From NCBI GenBank assembly GCA_963788325.1, contig CAWBGJ010000014.1, positions 248,001 through 312,000 on the forward strand: DNA of 64,000 bases, given 5' to 3'. The position numbers were made by a program, and so were the translations under genes. The first letter of the stretch is position 1, and each line of letters starts with the position of its first letter. The notes below the pieces were generated by a model. It had not been told where the DNA came from and ran no database searches. It worked only from the letters and a program-made list of their open reading frames with translations. This stretch comes from Prado023 sp963788325 (lineage in GTDB: Bacteria > Actinomycetota > Actinomycetes > S36-B12 > CAIYMF01). Shown here one piece after another: positions 33,689 to 42,809 of this stretch.

Positions 33689-34996
33689 TCAGCCCGCCTT
33701 GGGACCCGCGGTCTCGGGAGGCCTGGACCGGGCCGTTCCGACCAGGCCCGCGACGATGAGGATCGGCACAAGCAGCAGCGCGGTGCTCACCGAGACCACC
33801 GAACCCAGCGCTCCGAGGATGAACGGCGCTCCCCCGATCGCCAGGCCCATGATCAGCGATGAGCGCGCCAGCGCCTGGTCGGGATGCCCGCCCGAGAGCT
33901 GGATGCCCCGGTCCAACAGCAGCGGGAACAGCGTCGCGAGCCCCAGGCCGACCACCACGAGCCCGACGATCGACAGCGCCAGGACCTGCGCACTCCAGAG
34001 GACGGCGAACCCGGCCAGGGCCAGGCAGAAGCCACCCAGGAGCATGGCGTGCGAGCCCAGTCGCGCGGTGAGCCACGACCCGATCGAGCGTCCCACGGCG
34101 ATGCCCACAACGATGCTGGACATGGCTGCTGTCGCCGTCGCCGTCTCGGCGCCCGTCTGCTCCTGGATCAGGGGCGATCCCCAGAAGTTGATCGCGAACT
34201 CCGTCGCGACGGCGGCGAACAGTGCGACCATGCCCACCCAGAACACCCGCGGCAGCTCGGTACGCGTCCGTGCGGGCGGCGCGGACAGGTCGGACGGCGC
34301 GGACTGCCCACCTGCCGCTGCGGGTGCGGGTGCGATGTAGCCCTCATCGGCCGCGACCAGCGCCTGCCCGTCGGCCCCGTCCTCGGCCTGCCCCACCGCA
34401 CCGCCGGGGTCACCGGTCCCCTCAGTCCTTCCGGCCAGTACGAGTCCGCCGAGTGCCGCCAGCGCCGCGACCATGCAGACCACGATGCCCACCCACCAGC
34501 CCAGGCCCACTCCGAGAGCGGCCCCGAGCAGGAGCGGCGAGAACAGCCCCACCCAGGCCGCCACCGCGTTGGCCTCGGTGATCGCCTGGCCGCTGTGCGC
34601 CGGATGCCGGTCGGACAGTCGCGCCGTGGAGGCGTTGAGCACGGTGCCCCCGCCCGTGGATCCCACCCAGATCAGCGCCAGGATCACTCCGAAGGCCAAG
34701 GTACCGCCCAGCACGGTGGGGACCAGGGCGATGGCCGCCAGAGTCAGGGCGATGACGACGAGCCCGACCCTCGTGGTGCGGTCACGACCGACGCGGGCAA
34801 TGGCCGCCGGACCGGTCACCGACGCGGTCGCGATCCCTGCCGCGAGCGCCGTGCCGACCAGTCCAGCGGCACCCACGGAAACGCCGAGGTCCTCGGCGAG
34901 GATCGGCGCGATCGGCCCGCTCAGGTAGATGAAGGACGCCCACGCGCCGTTGACCCCGTAGATGGCCCACGTGATCGGGGTCCGCTGCAGCGCCAT
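33689..34996 (-). CDS. MFS transporter with long central loop
   Basis: A 435-residue major facilitator protein with 12 predicted helices, six on each side of a central cytoplasmic loop of about 65 residues rich in Ala, Pro, Gly and Glu (around 205-270). Motif A-like stretch PAAIARVGRDRTTRVG lies after helix 2. The C-terminal half includes the ATEFAINFWGSPLIQE helix. Substrate unknown. Convergent with the AroE-like gene, 13 bases apart, and divergent from a decayed antiporter gene. GAGAAT seven bases before the ATG suggests a leaderless start. Confidence 0.9.
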   Translation of the reverse strand: MALQRTPITWAIYGVNGAWASFIYLSGPIAPILAEDLGVSVGAAGLVGTALAAGIATASVTGPAAIARVGRDRTTRVGLVVIALTLAAIALVPTVLGGTLAFGVILALIWVGSTGGGTVLNASTARLSDRHPAHSGQAITEANAVAAWVGLFSPLLLGAALGVGLGWWVGIVVCMVAALAALGGLVLAGRTEGTGDPGGAVGQAEDGADGQALVAADEGYIAPAPAAAGGQSAPSDLSAPPARTRTELPRVFWVGMVALFAAVATEFAINFWGSPLIQEQTGAETATATAAMSSIVVGIAVGRSIGSWLTARLGSHAMLLGGFCLALAGFAVLWSAQVLALSIVGLVVVGLGLATLFPLLLDRGIQLSGGHPDQALARSSLIMGLAIGGAPFILGALGSVVSVSTALLLVPILIVAGLVGTARSRPPETAGPKAG

Positions 34997-35016
34997 GACC
35001 ACGATTCTCCTGTACC

Positions 35017-35891
35017 CGGGGACGCCTACACCGCGTGGCAGGGCGTGTGCCTGGTCGAGGTGTTCTCCGAGCTTGGTGCGGCGTTCCTGTTCTTCCTTGC
35101 TCATCAAGGATGCCGACCTGCAGGCCACCAAGGTGGGCCGCACCACCCTGTCGATCGGGGCGTTCGGCGAGCTGGGCCCGATCATCCTGCTCTCGCTGCT
35201 GCTCAGCGGTCGGAGCCCGATCACCGCGCTGTTCGCCCTGCTGGGATTCGCCCTGGCCGCGGTGGTCATCTGGGGGTTGAGCGTCCGGGCACCCACGTGG
35301 GCGACCGTGCTCATCGACAAGGGTAGGCGGACCAACGCGCGCACCGCGATCCGCGCCGTGATGCTTCTGCTGCTGGCCCTGACGTTCCTGGCCCTTGACT
35401 CCGGGGCCGAACTGGTGCTCGGGGCCTTCATCGCCGGTCAGATCCTGCGCCTGCTGCTGCCCCAGGGCGACCAGCAGATCGAGGAGGTGATCGAGGGGAT
35501 CGGGTACGGGTGGCTGATCCCGCTGTACTTCGTCGTCTCCGGCGCGGCCCTGGATGTGCGTGCCATCCTCAACCGCCCCGTGATGCCGGTCGTGTTCATG
35601 CTCATCATGCTCGCCGTGCATGCGGCTGCGGTGCTGGTCATGTACCGCAACGAGCCGACGCGCCGAGAGTGGGTGGCCATCGCCCTGTTCACGACCACGG
35701 CACTGCCCCTGGTGGTGGCCACCACGGGGGTCGCGGTCAACGCGGGGCTGATGCTCCCCGCGAGCGCCGCGCTGGTGGTCGGCGGCGCCCTGCTGACGAT
35801 GCTGATCATGCCGATCCTGGGCCGGATCGCCGCGCGACCCGAGGAACCCGACGACGGCACGGTGGTCCCGGGACTGCACCGACCCTACTGA
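35017..35891 (+). pseudogene. Truncated and frameshifted cation/proton antiporter (CPA2)
   Basis: The C-terminal half (35102-35891) is an intact antiporter-like stretch (LIKDADLQATKVGRTTLSIG, FGELGPIILLSLLL, FLALDSGAELVLGAFIAGQI) with six or seven helices. Before it, in another frame, LVEVFSELGAAFLFFLA (35047-35101) is the end of the second or third helix of the same family. The two pieces should be separated by about 80 residues (DxxxL motif, NhaP-type acidic helix) that are missing, and the N-terminal 50 residues are absent too. Thus a deletion plus frame change, not one frameshift. Some product could still be made from ATG 34962 or later, but it could not transport. Confidence 0.75.
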
Positions 35892-35991
35892 GCCGATGCC
35901 GGCCACCGTGGCGGGAAGTGCCGACGGTGTCGCGCATTCTGGCCGGTGGGGCGACTACCTCGGCGACGGGAAATGTGCGACAGTCATGGGC

Positions 35992-36954
35992 ATGTACCGG
36001 CAGTTCGACCTCGCCGCAGACGATGGCACGCGCCTGACGGCGTGGCGCAACTCGGCGATGCACGGGCCCCGGGTCCTGGTCTGCAATGGCATGGGCGTGC
36101 CTCCGGAGGCTTGGCCCCGGCTGATCGCCGACGACTGCGACTACCAGGTGGCCGGCTGGTACCAGCGCGGCGTCCTGGGCTCGGACCGCCCTGCCGATCC
36201 CGCCCGGATCGAGATCGCGGACCACGTCAGCGATGCCGTCGCCCTGCTCGACTCGTTGGGCTGGGAGGACGCCATCGTCGTGGCCTGGTCACTCGGGGTG
36301 AATGTGGCCTTCGAGCTGGCCAACCAGTTCCCGGAGCGGGTGACCGGCCTGTTGTCGGTGGCCGGCGTGCCCGGTGGGACCTTCGATACGATCCTGGCCC
36401 CGCAGCTGGTGCCCCGGCCGCTGCGCCGGCCGGTCGGCCTGCAGATCGTGCGAGCCGGCAAGGTGCTGGCGCCGCAGCTGAACCTCCTCAGCCGGGTCGT
36501 GCCCAAGGGCCGCGCTCTGGCCGAGGTGATCCGCCACAGCGGGATCGTCCTTCCGATCGCCGATGTCCGCGACGTGCAGCCCTGGGTCGAGTCCTTCTTC
36601 GCCCAGGACTGGGACTGGTACTTCGACCTCGCCTTCGCCCTCGAGCGCCACGGCCGGATCGACCCGTCGTTCATCGAGGTCCCGGTCACGATCGTGGCCG
36701 GGGCCGTCGACGCCCTGACCTCCTGGGACGAGGTGCTGGCCTACGCGCGGCACATCCCGCACGCTGAGGTGCACCTGCTCCCCGGCTCGCACTGCGTGCC
36801 CCTGGAGTACCCGGACCGCATCACCGAGATGCTCGATCGGCTCGTGGTCCGGGCGTCCGGGCACCAGTCGGCGCAGGCCTACCTGGCGCGCTGGACCGAC
36901 CCGGAGCCGGCAGCCGAGGTGATCGACCGGCGCGCCGAGGCCCACCCGGCCTAG
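35992..36954 (+). CDS. Alpha/beta hydrolase fold protein
   Basis: A 320-residue hydrolase. The nucleophile elbow is VVAWSLGVNVAFELA (WSLG in place of GxSxG), the oxyanion segment VCNGMGVPPEAW and the C-terminal LPGSHCVPLEYPDR with the catalytic His are visible; the acid is probably Asp in AGAVDALTSWDEV. Similar proteins are annotated as haloalkane-type or lipase-like hydrolases. ATG 35992 is preferred over ATG 35986, because GACAGT ends seven bases upstream. Convergent with the Ig-repeat gene, 35 bases apart. Confidence 0.83.
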   Translation: MYRQFDLAADDGTRLTAWRNSAMHGPRVLVCNGMGVPPEAWPRLIADDCDYQVAGWYQRGVLGSDRPADPARIEIADHVSDAVALLDSLGWEDAIVVAWSLGVNVAFELANQFPERVTGLLSVAGVPGGTFDTILAPQLVPRPLRRPVGLQIVRAGKVLAPQLNLLSRVVPKGRALAEVIRHSGIVLPIADVRDVQPWVESFFAQDWDWYFDLAFALERHGRIDPSFIEVPVTIVAGAVDALTSWDEVLAYARHIPHAEVHLLPGSHCVPLEYPDRITEMLDRLVVRASGHQSAQAYLARWTDPEPAAEVIDRRAEAHPA

Positions 36955-36989
36955 CCTCCCCGGTCGAGCACCCCCGCGACCGCACCGCC

Positions 36990-39900
36990 TCAACTGGTGA
37001 GCGGCCCGAAGACCGGGCTGGTCCCGACGTTGCCCGCGGCATCGGTCTGCTCGGCGCTGGCGTACCAGGTGCCCCGACCCCACTGGGAGCTCCAGCCGGT
37101 GGTCCAGGTGGCGCCGGTGACGCTGAAGGTCTGCGTGGCGTTGCCGGCGTCGCAGGTGGGTCCGGCGTTGTAGCAGAGGAAGACCGTGACCGGGCCGGCC
37201 CCGGCTTCGGAGGTCCCCGAGACCGTCACGGGGTAGATCAGGAAGGGGAAGGCGACCTCGATCTTCGTGACCGTCACCACTGGGGGCGTGGTGTCGATGA
37301 CCAGCGCCTTGCCTGCAGCGAGTGATCCGGTCGCGCCGGGGGCGGGCAGGGTCAGCAGCGCGTCGTTGCCGGCGGCGTCGGCGATCGTGGCTCCGTTGAG
37401 CGACAGCGCTGTGGTCACCGCGTAGTCGAGGTCGGCTGAGGTGTGGCCGGCCTCGACCGTGTACTCGAAGGTCAGGACGTCCGCAGCGGCGGCCGACGTG
37501 TAGGCCACCGGGGTCGTCGCGGGGGTTCCGGTGGCCAGACTCAACTGCGGGGTGCCGGTCACCACGACGGGCTCGCTGAAGGTGACGGTCACCGGCACCA
37601 CCTGGCCTGCGCGATAGCTGCCGTCGGCCAGCTGCGAGGACACCCCGGTCACCGTGGGACGGGTCGTGTCGTAGGTGTAGGACTCCCCGTTCATCGAGGT
37701 GGTGGTCAGCGTGTTGGTGGCGGGATCTGTGATCGCGCCCCGGCCGTTCAGGTTGGCCTGGATCGAGCCGTTGTTCGCCCCGGTGGCACCGGCCAGACTC
37801 GCGGTCACCGTCCAGGTCGCGCTCGGGGATCCGCCGACGGGGCTCACGTCGGCGATCGAGGGGGCGGTCCCGCCCAGGGCACTGGTGGCGAGGCGGAAGT
37901 TCGTGGTGGCCACCCCCACGACCGGCTCCGAGAACGTCGCCGTCCAGCTCAGCGGACCGGCATTCACCGTCTCCGCACCAGCCCTGGTGATGGAGGTCAG
38001 TGTGGGCCGGACCTTGTCGACAGTGACGTCCTGCTGCACGGTGCCCGTGTTTCCGGCGGCGTCCAACTGGGTCACCGACACGTTCCTGGTGCCGTTGGTC
38101 GCCCACGACCCGACGTTCAGTGTCCAGGTGCCGGTGCCTGTGCCGGAGCACGCTGGAGTGGCTGTTGTCGTCGTGGCCCCGGTGATCTCCACGCTGACTG
38201 GGGTCACGTCGCCGGACAGCACCCCGCAGGTGCCCGCGATCGAGGTGACGTTGCCCTTCGTGGCGTACGGGAAGGCTTGTACGACGTTGTTCACCTTCGT
38301 GACCGTCACGACCGGAGCCGTCGTGTCGATGACCAGCGCCTTGCTCGCGCCCAGCGAGCCGGTCGCCGCGGGGGCGGGCAGGGTCAGGACGGCGGTGTTG
38401 GTCGCGACGTCGCGGATGGTGCCCCCGTTGAGCGCCAGTGCCGTGGTCGAGGCGTAGTCCAGATCGGCCGAGGTGTCCCCCGCGCCGACCGTGTAGTCGA
38501 ACCGCAGGACCTTCGAGCCCGAGCCGGACGTGTAGTCGACCACTGTCGTGGCCGAGGGCCCGGTGGTCAGCCGCAGCTGTGGGGCGCCGTTCACCTGGAC
38601 CGATTCGGTGAATGTGACCAGGACCGGGACCACCTGTCCGGCCCGGTAGCTCCCGTCGGCCAGCGACGAGGACACGCCGGTCACGCTCGGGCGGGTCGTG
38701 TCGTAGGTGTACGTGGGGCCAGTGGCCGTGGCGGTGCTCAGGGGGTTGGTGGCTGCGTCGGCGATGGCCCCGGCGGTGATCAGGTTCAGCCCGAGCGATC
38801 CGACGTCGCTGCCCGTGGCGTTGACCAGGCTGGCCGTGATGGTCCAGGTAGCGCTCGGCGCCCCGATGCCGCCGGCGCTGACGGCCGAGATCGACGGGGC
38901 TGTGCCGCCCAGCCCGCTTCCCGCGAGCGTGAAGTTCGCGGGAACGACTCCGGACACCGGCTCGGAGAAGGTCGCCGTCCAGGAGACGGGCCCGGTGTTG
39001 ACCACCGTGGTGGAATCGGCCCGCTGCAGCGAGAACAGGGACGGCTTGGTCGTGTCGTAGGTGTAGGCCTGGCCCGTGAACGAGGTGGAGCTCAGCGGGT
39101 TGCCGGCGGCATCGACCATGACGCCGGCCCCGGCCAGGTCCAGTCGCAGGGAGCCGTTGTTAGCGCCGGTGGCCCCGGTCAGGCTGGCCGTGACGGTCCA
39201 GGTCGAGCTGAGCGGTCCACCGCCACCAGCGCTCGCGGTGGTCAGGGCGGGGAGGGTGCCGCCGAGGCCGCTGCGGACCAGCGCGAAGTCCGTGACGGCG
39301 ACGCCGCCGACTGGTTCGGAGAAAGCCACTGTCCACGACACCGGCCCGGTGTTGACCGCGGCGGCGCCGGCGCGGGAGATGGCCGTGACGGTCGGCCCGG
39401 TCGTGTCGATGATCAGGGTCCTGGCAGGGGCGTTGCCGGTGTTGCCCGCGACGTCGGTCTGGGTCGCCGAGAGCGTCCGGGTCCCCTGGCTGGACAGCGG
39501 CGTGCTGAGGGTCAGGGTCCAGGTGCCGGCCAGGCAGGGGGCTGTGGCGGGGACCGTGGCTGCGCCGTCGATCAGCGGGCTGACGGTCGCGGCGTCCCCG
39601 GGCGAGGTCCCGCAAGCTCCGGCCAGGGAGATCAGTGCGCCGTTGGTCGAGTAGGGGAAGGTGCGCGCGAGGCCGTTGACGCTCGTGACGCTGACCACCG
39701 GTGCGGTCACATCCGCGACGATGGCCACCGAGTTGCTCACCGCGCTCGGTGCCGTCCAGGAGCCCTGCACGGCCGTGACCGTGTAGTGGAACGTGCCCGC
39801 GGGGACGGGCGAATCAGTGCACGCCACAGGAATCAGCGCAGTGGGTGAGCTGGCGCAGACGAAGGCGGACGCACCGTCGCTGTCGCGGGTGCGCACGATG

Positions 39901-40130
39901 TAGTACCCCTGCGGGGCCAGGCCTGCGGGCGCGGTCCAGGTCAGGGCCACGGCCTGGGCGCCGGGGACGACGGTCGCGATCGGGGTCCCCGGGGGGTTCA
40001 GCGTCCCGGTGCTTGCCGATGCGGCACCGGCGCCCGAGGTCGTCCAGTACGCCCAGGCCGTGGAGGTGAGCCCGAGCAGGACGCCCAGCAGCAGGACGAT
40101 GCCGGCTGCGATCCGTGAGCGCTGCGTCAT
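36990..40130 (-). CDS. Secreted Ig-like repeat surface protein (1046 aa)
   Basis: A very long exported protein. Signal helix IAAGIVLLLGVLLGLTSTAW followed by AYWTTSGAGAAS, the start seen in SipW/TasA-type secreted proteins. Then a fibronectin-like domain (GAQAVALTWTAPAGLAPQG) and at least seven Ig-like units: three copies of a unit with GPVSWTATFSEPVSGV (about 260, 355 and 720), two of a unit with LADGSYRAGQVVPV, and three or four with TAPVVTVTKVN. Cys pairs (CG..C) sit in several units. No LPXTG or C-terminal anchor is visible. Third gene of the surface operon; starts ATGA-overlapping the previous gene. Probably adhesion or matrix. Confidence 0.85.
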   Translation of the reverse strand: MTQRSRIAAGIVLLLGVLLGLTSTAWAYWTTSGAGAASASTGTLNPPGTPIATVVPGAQAVALTWTAPAGLAPQGYYIVRTRDSDGASAFVCASSPTALIPVACTDSPVPAGTFHYTVTAVQGSWTAPSAVSNSVAIVADVTAPVVSVTSVNGLARTFPYSTNGALISLAGACGTSPGDAATVSPLIDGAATVPATAPCLAGTWTLTLSTPLSSQGTRTLSATQTDVAGNTGNAPARTLIIDTTGPTVTAISRAGAAAVNTGPVSWTVAFSEPVGGVAVTDFALVRSGLGGTLPALTTASAGGGGPLSSTWTVTASLTGATGANNGSLRLDLAGAGVMVDAAGNPLSSTSFTGQAYTYDTTKPSLFSLQRADSTTVVNTGPVSWTATFSEPVSGVVPANFTLAGSGLGGTAPSISAVSAGGIGAPSATWTITASLVNATGSDVGSLGLNLITAGAIADAATNPLSTATATGPTYTYDTTRPSVTGVSSSLADGSYRAGQVVPVLVTFTESVQVNGAPQLRLTTGPSATTVVDYTSGSGSKVLRFDYTVGAGDTSADLDYASTTALALNGGTIRDVATNTAVLTLPAPAATGSLGASKALVIDTTAPVVTVTKVNNVVQAFPYATKGNVTSIAGTCGVLSGDVTPVSVEITGATTTTATPACSGTGTGTWTLNVGSWATNGTRNVSVTQLDAAGNTGTVQQDVTVDKVRPTLTSITRAGAETVNAGPLSWTATFSEPVVGVATTNFRLATSALGGTAPSIADVSPVGGSPSATWTVTASLAGATGANNGSIQANLNGRGAITDPATNTLTTTSMNGESYTYDTTRPTVTGVSSQLADGSYRAGQVVPVTVTFSEPVVVTGTPQLSLATGTPATTPVAYTSAAAADVLTFEYTVEAGHTSADLDYAVTTALSLNGATIADAAGNDALLTLPAPGATGSLAAGKALVIDTTPPVVTVTKIEVAFPFLIYPVTVSGTSEAGAGPVTVFLCYNAGPTCDAGNATQTFSVTGATWTTGWSSQWGRGTWYASAEQTDAAGNVGTSPVFGPLTS

Positions 40131-41803
40131 CGGGTCACCGTCCGACAGCCGGTGAAGCGGTCGCGGTAGAAGCCGGCGGGTGAGCCACGCCAGGTGCGCG
40201 GCGGGATGGGCACAGAGCAGGTGCTGCGCCTCGGGCTCTTGGGGCGCACGATCACGCGGTTGAGCGGGCCGGCGCCGAGGATGACCCGGTTCTTCGTGCC
40301 CCGCAGCGAGACCCGGTTGCCGGCACCGTCCCCGACGATCACCGTGGTCCGGTTGCCCTTGCGTGCCTTGACCCGCGTGAAGTCGCCATCGCCGATCGAG
40401 ATCCGATTCTTCTTGCCCTTGCGCACGGTGACCCGGGTCCGGTCGCCGTCGCCGATCGAGATCTGGTTCTTCTTGCCCTTGCGCACTGTGACGCGGACCT
40501 TGTCGCCGTCGCCGATCGAGATCAGGTTCCGGTTGCCCTTGCGCAACGTGACGCGGTTCGCGCTGCCGTCGCCGAGGGTGATCCGGTTGCTCGAGGCGTT
40601 GCGGACCCGGCCGCCCTTCTTGGTCCCCTTGACGGTGACGCGGTTCGCGCCGCCGTCGCCCACGAGGAGGGTGTTGCGGCTGCCCATGACGGTGATCGTG
40701 TTGCGACCGTTGCCAGCGATCACGACGTCGGCGCCCGAGCCGTCGTGGATCACGTTGGTGCCGTCACCGACCACCACGCAGTCATTGCCCCGGCCCGCCC
40801 TGATCCGGTAGTTGCCCCCGACCGCGTAGATGAAGTCGTTGCCCTTGGTCCCGGTGATGACCGGGGAGTTCGGTCGGCCGATGATCGAGGTGGAGTAGGT
40901 CCCGGTGCATGGGGCCGGCGGGGCGACCACCTGTTGCAGGGCGATCCGGGACGTGGAGCCCGCGTAGGTGGCCGATCCGGCGTACACCGCGTGGAGGCGC
41001 AGGGAGCCGGCCGGCATCGAGGTGAGGCGCAGGGTGACTGCGGCGGTGCGGTCCAGGGCGCGCGTGGCCAGCAGGACGGTCCGCCCGGACGCGGTGCGTG
41101 CGTAGAACCGGACCGTGCCGGTGGGGGTGGCAGCCGAGCGGACTGCGCCTGTGGCGCTGGTCGTGGCGCGGGCGACCCTGGCGGTGAGTGTGACGGGCTG
41201 GCCGAGGGCCACGGTGCTCGGCGCTGCGACCAGGACGGTCGCGGTGCCCGGCTTGGTGACGGGCTTCGGGGTCGGGGTCGGCGTGGGGGTCGGCGTGGGG
41301 GTCGGGGTGCCGGAGTAGGTTGCGGAGCCGCTGAACGTGAACCGGAAGGTGACGTCCTTGCAGGCGTCCTGGTTCACCTCGGGGAGGTTGAGCAACGAGA
41401 TGGGGCGCGGCGCGGGCAGCGTCCGCGTGCTGTGGGCGGGCACGACGAAGGCCCCGGCGACCGTGGGGTCACCGAGGTCCAGGTTGCTGACGGGGCAGGC
41501 GGCCGGGGCATCGACGTGCGTGATGCCCAGGGAGGTCACCGTGATGGGTGCCGCCAGCGGGTTGCTGACCGAGTACCAGAGGTAGCGCGCCGCGCCGGGG
41601 TGCAGGAGGGCCAGCGGCGTGGCCGCGCTCGCTGAGCTGCTGATCGTGCTGGTGATCGTGAAGTCCGTGCCGGGTTCGAGGGGTGCGGCCGATGCCTGCG
41701 GGAACCGACCCGGCAGCAGCCCGACCAGGACGACGAGGGCGACCGCGGACAGGGCGAGGGCGCGCGCCCTGACCCGTCCCGTCGCCCTCGTCCCGCCCAG
41801 CAT
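40127..41803 (-). CDS. Secreted Ig plus basic beta-solenoid repeat protein
   Basis: A 558-residue exported protein. Signal helix (about 16-32) ends at ASAAPLEP. Then a beta-rich domain (35-165), a TPTPTP linker (about 168-182), an Ig-like domain (GTATVLVAAPSTVALGQPVT), and from about residue 290 a ladder of hemolysin-type turns: NDFIYAVGGNYRIRAGRGND and then 20-residue units such as RISIGDGDFTRVKARKGN. The usual aspartates of calcium-binding RTX repeats are partly replaced by Lys/Arg, so calcium binding is doubtful. C-terminal Cys pair (CSVPIPP, FTGCRTV). ATG 41803 with AGGAG upstream. Start of the next gene overlaps its stop. Confidence 0.83.
   Translation of the reverse strand: MLGGTRATGRVRARALALSAVALVVLVGLLPGRFPQASAAPLEPGTDFTITSTISSSASAATPLALLHPGAARYLWYSVSNPLAAPITVTSLGITHVDAPAACPVSNLDLGDPTVAGAFVVPAHSTRTLPAPRPISLLNLPEVNQDACKDVTFRFTFSGSATYSGTPTPTPTPTPTPTPKPVTKPGTATVLVAAPSTVALGQPVTLTARVARATTSATGAVRSAATPTGTVRFYARTASGRTVLLATRALDRTAAVTLRLTSMPAGSLRLHAVYAGSATYAGSTSRIALQQVVAPPAPCTGTYSTSIIGRPNSPVITGTKGNDFIYAVGGNYRIRAGRGNDCVVVGDGTNVIHDGSGADVVIAGNGRNTITVMGSRNTLLVGDGGANRVTVKGTKKGGRVRNASSNRITLGDGSANRVTLRKGNRNLISIGDGDKVRVTVRKGKKNQISIGDGDRTRVTVRKGKKNRISIGDGDFTRVKARKGNRTTVIVGDGAGNRVSLRGTKNRVILGAGPLNRVIVRPKSPRRSTCSVPIPPRTWRGSPAGFYRDRFTGCRTVTR
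40334..40573. repeat. Four tandem 60-bp repeats inside the solenoid gene
   Basis: Units begin at 40334, 40394, 40454 and 40514, most with GATCGAGATC near the start and TTGCCCTTGCG in the middle; the central pair differs at few bases. Each encodes one 20-residue solenoid rung. Recent duplication or gene conversion is likely. Confidence 0.85.
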
Positions 41804-41936
41804 CAACGCTCCTGTCTCGGGGCTCCCACATGCGTGTTCACGCGGTAAGGGGCCCCCACGAGGTCAGCCGGCGGCCGCATTCAGCGGAGGCACTTTGGCG
41901 ACCTGCCCTCGCTCCCACCGCCACCTGAACGAGGGG

Positions 41937-42452
41937 TCAGCTCGCCGTCGCGTACAGCGGCACGGTGAGGCCCTTGCAGTTCCACTGATCGACGGGGCGG
42001 TTGACCATCTTGACCGTCAGTGTTCCGCTCCATGAATCGGTGGGGGCGAGGTCCACGACGGGTGCAGGCGTGAGGGTGGCCGAGGCACCCGCAGCCTCTG
42101 CGTTGAGCTGGTAGTCCGCCGCAGTACAGCCGCCAGGCGGGAGCCAAGCAGTCCCGTCGACATTCGCGACCTTCACGACGATGGAACTCAGACGCTGGAC
42201 GCCAGCCTCGGCTGGGTTCGTGGCCTTGACTGTGAAGTTCTGCGTCCCGGTCCCGGGCGCCAACGGCGTGACCGGGGGCGTGTCGGTGGACGTGATCGCC
42301 ACGCCGAACGCCGTGTCGGTGCCCGTGGAGGCTGATCCGGTCCCCGTACCGGTGGTGGTCCAGTAGGCGTACGCCGCGCCGCCGCCGACCAGCGTGAGGG
42401 CGGTGACTGCGCCGATCGCTGCGACGCGCCGCTTGGAGGAGAAGATCTTCAT
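41937..42452 (-). CDS. TasA/SipW-type small secreted protein
   Basis: A 171-residue exported protein. Signal helix VAAIGAVTALTLVGGGAAYA, then the AYWTTTGTGTGSASTGT start typical of SipW-dependent or camelysin-like proteins. Beta-rich body with TQNFTVKATNPAEAGVQRLS and two cysteines (PGGCTAADY and WNCKGL) that could form a disulfide. No SipW signal peptidase gene is in this window. First gene of the surface operon; GAAGGGA is a good ribosome site. The promoter candidate upstream resembles a sigma-28 site. Likely to be a fibre or matrix subunit, by inference from its family. Confidence 0.8.
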   Translation of the reverse strand: MKIFSSKRRVAAIGAVTALTLVGGGAAYAYWTTTGTGTGSASTGTDTAFGVAITSTDTPPVTPLAPGTGTQNFTVKATNPAEAGVQRLSSIVVKVANVDGTAWLPPGGCTAADYQLNAEAAGASATLTPAPVVDLAPTDSWSGTLTVKMVNRPVDQWNCKGLTVPLYATAS

Positions 42453-42558
42453 GGTGGTTCCCTTCGTGGTGATGGACGTGATCTGCGGAGTGGGCCGAGC
42501 GGGTGTCGCCTGACCGGTTCCGGCTGATCACTCAAAGCGATCACCCGGTCGCATTTCG

Positions 42559-42587
42559 CTATCGACCTCCCAGAGCGCAGGCTTGAG
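42559..42587 (-). promoter_or_regulatory. Sigma-28/FliA-WhiG-like promoter for the surface operon
   Basis: On the minus strand CTCAAG (42587-42582), 15 bases, GTCGATAG (42566-42559). This fits the TCAAG-N15-GCCGATA pattern known for flagellar/WhiG-type sigma factors with one mismatch. It would give a leader of about 100 bases that can form TGATC/GATCA and CCGG/CCGG stems. Confidence 0.5.
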
Positions 42588-42809
42588 CGACCGGACAGGG
42601 CGAGCCGTCGGCCGGTCGTGGATCCATGGCCGGCCGCTCGCGACAGCGCTGGCGAGTCGGGTGCGTCCGCGCCAACAGGCGTGGCCACGCCCCCAGGAAC
42701 GACCGTTTCGAGGGCGCCAGTCACTCGGTAGCCCGCGTGGCGCTGGACCCTGCCCACGAGTTGGGAGTCGCGCCGCAGACGGGGCAGGTGACGTGGAGCG
42801 GGTGGGTCT
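42588..42809. other. Intergenic stretch upstream of the surface operon
   Basis: No gene or clear repeat. Sparse coding character on either strand. It separates the sigma-28-like promoter from the broken OmpA gene, which is transcribed in the same direction. Confidence 0.5.

Noticed and set aside
37443..39848. An 801-codon + strand frame opposite the Ig-repeat gene
   Set aside because: Composition is Gly/Arg/Val-rich in the manner of an antisense frame in GC-rich DNA, while the minus strand has signal peptide, repeats and operon overlap.
42480..42560. Possible c-di-GMP riboswitch in the leader of the surface operon
   Set aside because: Stems TGATC/GATCA and CCGG/CCGG exist, but the core GGGACGCAAAGCC-type signature is absent.
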